The notes beneath the pieces were generated by a model, which was not told the DNA's origin, did no database searches, and saw only the letters and a program-made list of their open reading frames with translations. From NCBI GenBank assembly GCA_016490735.1, contig JAEMWC010001102.1:45001-109000 (forward strand): 64,000 nucleotides of DNA, given 5' to 3'. Origin of the DNA: Pachyseris speciosa. Its lineage: Eukaryota > Cnidaria > Anthozoa > Scleractinia > Pachyseridae. Positions within the stretch are counted from its first letter, which is position 1, and each line of letters opens with the position of its first letter. The position numbers and the translations under genes were made by a program. Positions 57,231 to 64,000 of this stretch are shown piece by piece.

Positions 57231-57860
57231 TATATATTTAGCCTAGCCTAAAAGCAGAGCTCCAAAAGCATTCTTTTTCTACTGTCATTTACATATAGTC
57301 TGCTTGTTATATCACACATCTGACCTCACTTAAGCTACAGACGCAATGCTGTAGAAAATAGTATGGAAAGGTGATCTCAGATTTGGACCCCCTAGTCCAG
57401 AAATGCTAGCAGATATGTACCCCCTTTTACGGATTTGGACCCCCACCCCTCCTAAAAACAAGCGTTCTATTGAGTAAGGTAATACATTCCTTTGCAAATT
57501 GTGTTTGGTGTTGTTAAAAAAGCAAAATAAGATTATTGAGGTAGTTTTTTTAAATAATCTTTAATACTTTGTGTAAAAAAGAACCTCCAACGTTAGTTTG
57601 CATCTATGAAATTTTTAAAACAAAACATTCTTAACAACTTAGAGCAATACCAAAGGGCAGGTCTGTTTCCCCGTTCAACTGTAGGCTACTTAATTATGGT
57701 TTAGGGCTACTACATATTGGTGGAGAAGTCTGAGGATTGCTCCTTTGAATCAGTATCACATCAGTTATATAGTGATTCAGATCATTACTTCAGAATGAAT
57801 GCAATTTCAAGTATCCACAGCCTCCCATGAGACAGTCGGAAATCAGAAATTGTGTATCCT
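57231..57860. repeat. 0.65-kb repeat, left copy of an inverted pair
   Basis: It runs from GCCTAAAAGCAGAGCTCC through GTAGAAAATAGTATGGAAAG, GATTTGGACCCCC, and ATTGAGTAAGGTAAT to AGCCTCCCATGAGACAGTC. The mirrored copy is at 62255-62925, about 4.4 kb to the right. There is no coding capacity. Confidence 0.85.
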
Positions 57861-58253
57861 CTGGATATATGTATGCCTCCAAAAAATTATGAAAGAAAGA
57901 TACATGAACTCAATCAATAAAAATATTGAGATGATATGAATTATGACCAAGATATTTCTTTTGATCAGTTACTTCTCGACCTTAATATCACAAAAAAACT
58001 GCTTGCTAGCATTCAGCTCATCAATCAATGCACCTACAGTATTTTCAAAAAGAAATCCAGCTGCTCTTCTGGCCAGCCAAGTGTAAGACCAACCAACTTG
58101 ATAATAAAATATTGGGCATTTGGTTGATACCACTATCAAGATAGTTAACAGCGTAGTATGAGGACCGATTTAAGGTAATGATTCATCAAAGCAATTGAAG
58201 TGCTGGAAATCAGTGTTAGCCATCTTAACTTGATTTTCTATTTTGAAAGAAAG

Positions 58254-58466
58254 GTAAGGACCAGTCTCACATTTCTCCATGTACATTTGAAATTGCACAA
58301 CATACTTCATCAAGCATCAGAAATCCCATTAAACATTAAAGCAAAATGTCATCCAAACATCCCACAAGACTGGTGTGAGCAGCTACTAATAAAATTAATT
58401 GAAAGACTGTATGCAAGAGAAGGAAGTCCAAAGGATGTGTACATTGATGAGAAAGAGCTTACTTAA
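58254..58466 (+). CDS. Weak candidate terminal exon, unknown
   Basis: An open block after a possible CATCAG acceptor (about 58320) reads through CHPNIPQDWCEQLLIKLIER and ends DEKELT stop. Amino-acid composition looks protein-like, with an amphipathic helix, but I recognise no family. It lies between the inverted repeats and could belong to the same locus as the exons at 63002, though the stop codon makes a direct link unlikely. Confidence 0.2.
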   Translation, partial: VRTSLTFLHVHLKLHNILHQASEIPLNIKAKCHPNIPQDWCEQLLIKLIERLYAREGSPKDVYIDEKELT

Positions 58467-58564
58467 AGTTTAATAATGCTTTGTCATGCGAATACAAGTA
58501 AGTTGATAAGATGACTGGAGAATAATTGGGAGAAACTAAATTCCCATACAAAGAATATTATCTA

Positions 58565-58760
58565 TTAGTATATACCACACAAGTGAATAGTGCTTTTCGC
58601 GCGCTCTGATTGGTTAACTCGGAGGTGATTAACAAGTACTATTCACCTCCGAGCAGCCGGCGCACGAGATTTTACAATTTCTGACCGCTTGTCGGCATAT
58701 TGTCACACATAAAGTAATGTTTTGGTCCGCTAATTATTCAGCTTGTGTGGTATATACTAA
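58565..58760. mobile_element. MITE with TTAGTATATACCACACAAG ends, 196 bp
   Basis: Perfect 19-bp inverted ends, TTAGTATATACCACACAAG and its complement, plus an inner mirrored ACCTCCGAG pair. It truncates the family 2 copy in its LINE-like segment (RYITDWN). Confidence 0.85.
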
Positions 58761-60280
58761 AACATTTGCGGCGAGGTAAATATCCACCACTATTCCAGTC
58801 TGTTATGTAGCGATTAAAAAAAGAAAAGCTGAAGGCCATATATATAATTAGCCAGGCCAAACCTAGAATCGGAACTGCAGACTTCGCATGGCTTTCCTTC
58901 AGGGGCACCCAACGAGCCAAATCAACCAAAAGCTATAGAAAGGCATTTTTAAGTAAGGTGTTTGAAGTCTATTTAAAGTGATGTTTTCATAAGATAGAAG
59001 AAATTCACCTGTTCGGATTCCCAAGCTGAAATTTTAATTGCCCGAAAGTGTTTGGGAACAAAATCTTCCTTTGAGAAAATGGAAGCTGAAATGAACTTTC
59101 CACGAACTTTCTAGGGAACTATTTTCTTTCCGAGAATGCTCGTTGACGTTTTTGACTGCCAAAAACAGCAATTACGACCTTTTCGAAAACCCGAGGGGCT
59201 ATGATTTCCCAATTGTAAATCTTTTAGGTCACGTTTTAGTCACGAAAATCCGAGTGCACTCTTTAATTGACGCCGAAAACACAAGACGAAATACCCTCCA
59301 CCGAACAGATATTTAGCGAAACTTGTCGTTGACGCCCCCTGTTACTTGGGCCAGTTTAATTTATGTCCAAAACAATTGAGCAGCAGGAGGGAAAACAAAA
59401 AGTCTTCGATAGAGAAATTAAACGACTAGCTAGTATTAAGAATAGCTTGTACTGATTAAGCTAGAAAAATAGGTATTTATTTTGACATAAATGCCCGTAG
59501 AAAAGACAAAGGGTACAAACTGATCGTTAAAAGCAGTCAACAGGAATTGACCGCGGTTCAGAAACAACAGAACAACAAAACATTACAAGAAAACAAAGCA
59601 CAATACGAATAATGTTTCTTCGAAGATTCTTGGAGAAGGTGGAGAAATTAGACAAGTAATAAAAATATCTTGCATTAAGCCAGAAAAATTGCTGAGCAAT
59701 TTTGACATCAATGTCCATAGAAAAGACAAAAAGAAGTCCGCACCTGATCGTTTAGAGCAGTCAACATGATTCACGGCAGGCAGCAATCACTCGGAACGCG
59801 ACAGAGCCGAATAATATCGCCATTCCCACAAAATCTTTCCTTGGCTGGCACAAAATCCTGAAGTGCTTTGATAGTTATACTGTTTCTTCCCATGTCTTCC
59901 GAAGACCCTTCTTCAATTAATGATTCTCAGTGGCAAAACATCATCTAGTTAACGAAGAAAGCGCTTGCCAAACCAGACGAGCATTTCTCTCGCAGACCCG
60001 TCCACTAGCCAATCAACACATTTCGCTGTTTTTAACATCCAAAAGATGATTCTTACCGGTTCAAACAAATTAAGACGACATGTTTATAGACGGCGAAACT
60101 CAATTGTTGTTTACAGGCCGCTTTTTTTTCGACGAAGATCTCCAGACTATTTTCAAATGACGAGTGAAGCGCACTGGTTTTTGACATTTTTGACAGCTTT
60201 TTGACAACTTTATGTCAGATTTTGAGACGTGCATATGCATTTGATCGGCTTTTTTTCACTTGAGCTTGAGTTTCTGCCTT
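58738..60280 (-). repeat. Long interspersed repeat family 2, inverted copy
   Basis: Collinear on the minus strand with 14646-15870. It carries the hAT-like MITE (58900-59341), which is absent at the homologous place in the plus-strand copy (around 15738). The 225-bp internal duplication of the other copy is partly kept here (TTCCTGTTGACTGCTTTT near 59535 and CATGTTGACTGCTCT near 59757). Confidence 0.72.
58900..59341. mobile_element. hAT-like MITE, second copy, 442 bp
   Basis: Ends CAGGGGCACCCAACGAG and GACGCCCCCTG. Flanks are TTCCTT and TTACTT (5 of 6 match). The homologous empty site in the other family 2 copy reads CCCAAATAAACT, with a single hexamer, which supports a 6-bp target duplication. 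Confidence 0.8.
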
Positions 60281-60863
60281 CAATCAAGTTAATTAAGGCT
60301 TTTAAACACTATTTTTCCCTCGCAGACACGTACACACCCAGCAAAAATTTCCAAACGTTGATCCTTACCGGTTCAAAGAAAAACTCGAGAATTAATCAAA
60401 GTTAGAGGGCAAAACTTGGTTGCTTTATAATACAGCCTTCGGACGAAGATTTCTAACTTTTTCTCCTAGAGTTTCAATTTTTGCCTTCAATTACATTAAG
60501 CTTTAAAAATCAGGCAGTAGCTAGCATGAGGCGAACCGAGGAACTTGCCTCGGAAAACATGTCGAGTTTATGGTATTTATTTATTGTGTGTGTCTTACGA
60601 AAATATAATTAAAGCATGCTCTCCAGTTTCACCGTTGCGTTAAAGCATTTATTTGAGGTTCCTGTAAGAGGCCATACATTTTAAAGACTCCGAGGTCTTT
60701 ATTTCCTTTTTACCGGCATTGCCTCGGTAACAATTTTCGTCCGGCTACGGCTCAGAAAATACAATGCCGATACTGCTAAAAGATCACAAAATTCTTCTCT
60801 TATTGTCTTCAATTGTTTTGTTTGTTTTCCCAACGATTTCGTGCTAAAATGCGCAAAAAAGAG
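60281..60863. other. Non-coding stretch, nothing recognised
   Basis: No domain-bearing frame or structured repeat was seen before the hairpin at 60864. Confidence 0.3.
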
Positions 60864-60991
60864 CAAGTTTACCTCGAGTGTGACTTTTCACTCGGCATAC
60901 ATGGGTGGGCGGGAAACGGACGGACGGACGACGTACGTACGCCCGCCCATCCATGTATGCCAAGTGAAAAGTCACACTCGAGGTAAACTTG
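60864..60991. repeat. Near-perfect 128-bp hairpin
   Basis: Left arm CAAGTTTACCTCGAGTGTGA to GGCATACATGGGTGGGCGGG, and its complement on the right, about 55 paired bases with a GACGGACGGACGACGTACGT centre. Related GTACGTACG centres occur in family 1 (33000-33035). Confidence 0.85.
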
Positions 60992-61889
60992 TAAGCAAGT
61001 TGACGGAGTTCACTGGGTTCACTCACGCCCCGTCCTGCAAAATATCATTGAGAACCCTTTGTTTCTAAATTAATTTCTGATGGCACAATTAATTTTTATA
61101 TACGTTATATGTAAAACTTGTTTTTCACATGTTAAAGTCCTGAATAAGCTTAATTATATTCATAAGAATCTTAGTAATTCTATTCACAAGAATCCGAATA
61201 ACGGTTTACTGTAGATACTATTCCTGATCATGAAGTACACTGATTTTTTTACATCTCCTAATCAACAAGAACCGTACTGATCTTTATTCTAAGGAAACCC
61301 ACACGGTCCAGTACACAATGTTTCCTAGTTTCACACCATGGTGCTTCAAAGACCACAGGGGTAAAATAATTGTTTTCCCGAATTTTTAAAATTTTGTAGC
61401 GATTCCAATTTGTTCCAAACACCAAGCTAAAATAAATAAGAACTATTTGTTCTGGAATGGATTTGCGAAAAGAATTCGTCTTTCCAGGGAACTCCTACGT
61501 GTAAACCAAGTTGAAGATAACAATGAAACCAACACAGTTTGGCTAACCTTTGGATGTTGTCCTTCAGTAGAAATGTCATTAAATGAGGCCTGAAGTTACT
61601 GCCTTGTTAAAAATAAAATCCAAGCTTTCGCTGTCTGACTAAAATTACCATACCTTGATAGTAAAGGTGAAGTTCTCACTAACAAATGTGTTAGAAATTA
61701 AATAGACTATTTGGTGATAAAGTCAAGTTTAATTGTACATATGTACTGAACACATTATTCCACCTCGAAACTTTCTCGTTATTGTCGCAACAAGGATTCT
61801 GCTCCTTTTTTTTTTTTTTTTATAGAAAGCCAATGTTATTTACAAACTAACATTTATTGGATACTCACAGCATTTAATTAGCAAAACAG
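60992..61889. other. Non-coding stretch, nothing recognised
   Basis: AT-rich, with a T19 run at 61809-61825. No gene or structured repeat was recognised. Confidence 0.3.
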
Positions 61890-62160
61890 AACGTTCCTTA
61901 GCATTCCGCCTTCGTGAACATGCTACTAAGATCTAAACAACCCATGTTCAACTATCTGTTTAGCTATGATAGTTTCAAAGAAATTGCTAGTTTGTCTCTG
62001 GTTACGTGATTTTATTAATGAATGTGAAATTTGTGCCAGTCTTAATCGACATATTTACCATGCAGCTCACACTGAAATAATAGATTTTAAATACAACTGG
62101 TCACTTGGTTTTCTGGAAGCTTTCTACATAAAGATCTTGGGCCTTAAAGCCTCCACGTAA
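61890..62160 (+). mobile_element. Possible GIY-YIG end of a Penelope-like or DIRS-like element
   Basis: RSLAFRLREHATK (about 61893-61932) is followed, after frame changes, by WSLGFLEAFYIKILGLKAS and a stop at 62160. The arrangement R-x-REH ... (L)EA-x-(Y/H)I resembles the GIY-YIG nuclease tail of retroelements in invertebrates. Too short and broken for certainty. Confidence 0.3.
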
Positions 62161-62162
62161 TA

Positions 62163-62250
62163 AAACAATTATTGGACGAGGTTAAGCAAAATATCGTGAT
62201 TTGTCAGTGGCGAGCAGTTCAATTATTCGGCTTCGGCAAATAATTGATCT
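62163..62250. mobile_element. Truncated relative of the ACAATTATT MITE
   Basis: AAAACAATTATTGGACGAGG and AAAATATCGTGATTTGTCAG match, inverted, the right part of the MITE at 7499-7996. It ends where the inverted 0.65-kb repeat begins. Confidence 0.7.
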
Positions 62251-62254
62251 GACT

Positions 62255-62925
62255 GTCTCATGGGAGGCTGTGGATAGCTGAAATTGCATTCATTATGAGG
62301 TGATGATATGAATCACTATATATCTGATGTGATACTGATTCAAAGGAGCAATCGCCAGGCTTCTCCACCAATTTCTAGTGGCTCTAAACCATAACTAAGT
62401 AGCCTACAGTTTAACGGGGAAACAGACCTGTCCTTAGGTATTGCTAAGAAATGTTTTGTTTTAAAAATTTATAGATGCAAACTAGCGTTGCAGGTTCTTT
62501 TTTACACAAAGTATTAAAGATTATTTTTTTAAAAACCTACCTCAATATTTTATTTTGCTTTTTAACATCTCCACACTCAATTTGCAAAGGAATTTTTATT
62601 ACCTTACTCAATAGAACGCTTGTTTTTAGGAGGGGTGGGGTCCAAATCCGTAAAAGGGGGTTCATATCTGCTAGCAGTTCTGGACTAGGGGGTCCAAATC
62701 TGATCCACAAGCAGATCTGGACTGGAGGGTGCAAATCCGTGGGGGGTCCAAATCCACTATGCCACTGGCTCAGATCACCTTTCCATACTATTTTTTACAG
62801 CATTGAGTCTGTAGCTTGAGTGAGGTCAGATGGGTGATATGACAAGCAGACTATATGTAAATGCCAGTAGAAAAAGAATGCTTTTGGAGCTCCGCTTTTA
62901 GGCTTAGCTAAATATATATATTAGG
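62255..62925. repeat. 0.65-kb repeat, right copy of the inverted pair
   Basis: Mirror image of 57231-57860, with local differences (an extra 40 bp of GATCTGGACTGGAGGGTGC-type sequence near 62710). It ends TGGAGCTCCGCTTTTAGGCT, 75 bp before the acceptor of the exon at 63002. Confidence 0.85.
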
Positions 62926-63001
62926 GGTAGGATACAATATTTGTATAAACTTTTATCATTGGTATTCAACTATTTAATGTTTACTTATTTCTTTCCTACA
63001 G

Positions 63002-63849
63002 GACGTGATTACTGAAGTCAGAGACATTGTAGATTTGGTGGTTCGGATAAATTTCAAACGTCTCATGACCATCTTTAATATCATAACTGTATGCCCTGCT
63101 GCATTATCAAAGGAAGTTGAAGATGCTGTTTCTTCTCATGGAGCTGCCAAAACTCAGCTTGGCTTCATTGTGAACAAAATTGCATCATGTCTAAAAAAAG
63201 GTATTAATAATTTATTTGTCTTGTTGCAACATTAGGGTCAACATTTCATGTATCTAATAATTATTGCCAAAACCTGGCAAGTAATCTGTAAGTAATCTGT
63301 TATTGGATTTTCCTTCCATAAATAGGGAAATACAAGCTGGGATGCCTTAGTTTAGTGTGCTAAACAAATGGAATATAAAATTCCTATTTTGATTTTAAAG
63401 TTAGTTCAAGTTGTATACAGGTACTAACTGAATTTAATGCGCATTTTGTAATGTGCTGTTATCGAACACGAAAGTACATCACGCGGGACACAAAGTCAAG
63501 ACACACAGCGACCATTTCAAGCATATGTTTAAATCTGTTTTCTTACTAACCCATCATGCCTTGCTAATGACGTAATAACAGCATGACTTGAATGTCACAC
63601 AACACGTGACATAAACATTACACATTTGTCTTCTAGACTTACTGATGACAGAAGTGGTTGATTGCTTTGTTGTGGGCCACTGGGCAGTTTCCCACAACAA
63701 GCTAACAGACAGGCATGTCTCAAGACCTGCAACAAATGTTATTGAAGAGGTCAGAGACAGTCTATTTCAGCCAAAGGAACTATATGCGTCCCTGATCACA
63801 ACATTTTCTAAAGAAGGTGATCTCATCCTTGATATTGGGAGTGGAAATG
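63002..63849 (+). CDS. Partial gene, methyltransferase-like (beta-class N4/N6 type?), two exons
   Basis: Exon a 63002-63200 follows TTTCCTACAG and ends in phase 1 at GTATTA. Exon b 63637-63849 follows GTCTTCTAG and ends in phase 1 at GTAAAC; the joined codon is GAC. The product shows DVITEVRDIVDLVVRINFKR, a middle part with FIVNKIASCLKKG, then VDCFVVGHWAVSH, then FQPKELYASLITTFSKEGD-LILDIGSGNG. The order 'KG, beta strand, K/Q-P-x-E-L, G-D-x-(I/V)-L-D-x-x-x-G-x-G' is that of beta-class amino-methyltransferases, in which the SAM-binding motif I comes last. Here DIGSGNG stands where DPFxGSGT is usual. The catalytic DPPY/W-type motif would lie in upstream exons that I could not find; downstream exons are outside the window. 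Alternatively an ordinary class I methyltransferase. Confidence 0.5.
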
Positions 63850-64000
63850 GTAAACTCAGCTTTCATTGTCTATCATCAACTGCATGCCTTTGTTTTGTGC
63901 TAACTCAGACGTTTGTACATTAAAAGTGCTCTTGTTTGTTTTAAATTTTGATGCCAAATATGTTAGCAAATACTGTTACGTAATAAATTTTGAGTGAAGC
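63850..64000 (+). other. Intron start at right edge
   Basis: Sequence after the GTAAAC donor of the methyltransferase-like exon, with frames closing soon after; presumably intronic. Confidence 0.4.

Noticed and set aside
57936..58127. 63-codon frame (MNYDQDISFDQLLLDLNITK) followed by a GTAAGA-like donor
   Set aside because: No acceptor or promoter evidence, and it directly abuts the inverted 0.65-kb repeat. Not strong enough to add to the methyltransferase-like gene.

Overview
The window looks like a piece of an AT-rich, intron-containing metazoan nuclear genome. The best guess is an anthozoan cnidarian such as a stony coral. That guess is inference: it rests on the gene structures, on the tRNA-derived tandem repeats and on the many hairpin MITE-type elements, not on a species-specific marker. 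There are no bacterial-style operons, no rRNA and no CRISPR array.

Three genes are supported by spliced reading frames. (1) 16654-25867, plus strand: the downstream twelve exons of a TMC (transmembrane channel-like) gene. Intron phases close perfectly over 596 codons, and the hallmark CWETTVGQE motif is present. The 5' exons were not found. (2) 49782-51523, minus strand: a complete three-exon carbohydrate sulfotransferase of the CHST8-14 type, predicted 341 residues, a Golgi type II membrane enzyme. A partial paralogue at 27353-27900 keeps exons 1 and 2 with identical phases, but no catalytic exon was found. (3) 63002-63849, plus strand: two in-phase exons of a gene running off the right edge. 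Their end resembles the motif I region of beta-class N4/N6 nucleic-acid methyltransferases. A possible first exon with an AAGATGGCGGC start context lies at 27076-27204.

Most of the rest is mobile DNA. 0.4-4.2 kb holds two CR1/jockey-like LINE remnants and a hAT-like MITE. 9.8-11.7 kb is a nearly intact 5'-truncated LINE. 12.5-13.4 and 15.9-16.5 kb hold 250-bp tandem units, each carrying a tRNA-Thr-like sequence. Three copies of a long interspersed repeat start near 13.4, 32.9 and 56.9 kb (the last inverted), and a second family (14.6-15.9 and 58.7-60.3 kb) is also inverted. 29.6-32.5 kb is a Ty3/gypsy polymerase remnant broken by a LINE tail and a pogo/Tigger-like element that itself contains another element. 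35-45 kb is gene-poor, unusually rich in the palindrome TACATGTA, and ends in a mariner-like element and a roughly 80-bp minisatellite. 51.8-54.7 kb holds two TTAA-flanked Kolobok-like elements, one inside a repeat and one in the 5' flank of the sulfotransferase gene. 57.2-62.9 kb is bracketed by an inverted pair of a 0.65-kb repeat next to the methyltransferase-like exons.

Several insertions can be dated relative to each other, because paralogous copies in the same window preserve an empty site or a target duplication. Coordinates of repeat edges are read by eye and may be off by some bases. Exon edges of the three genes were checked for splice signals and phase.
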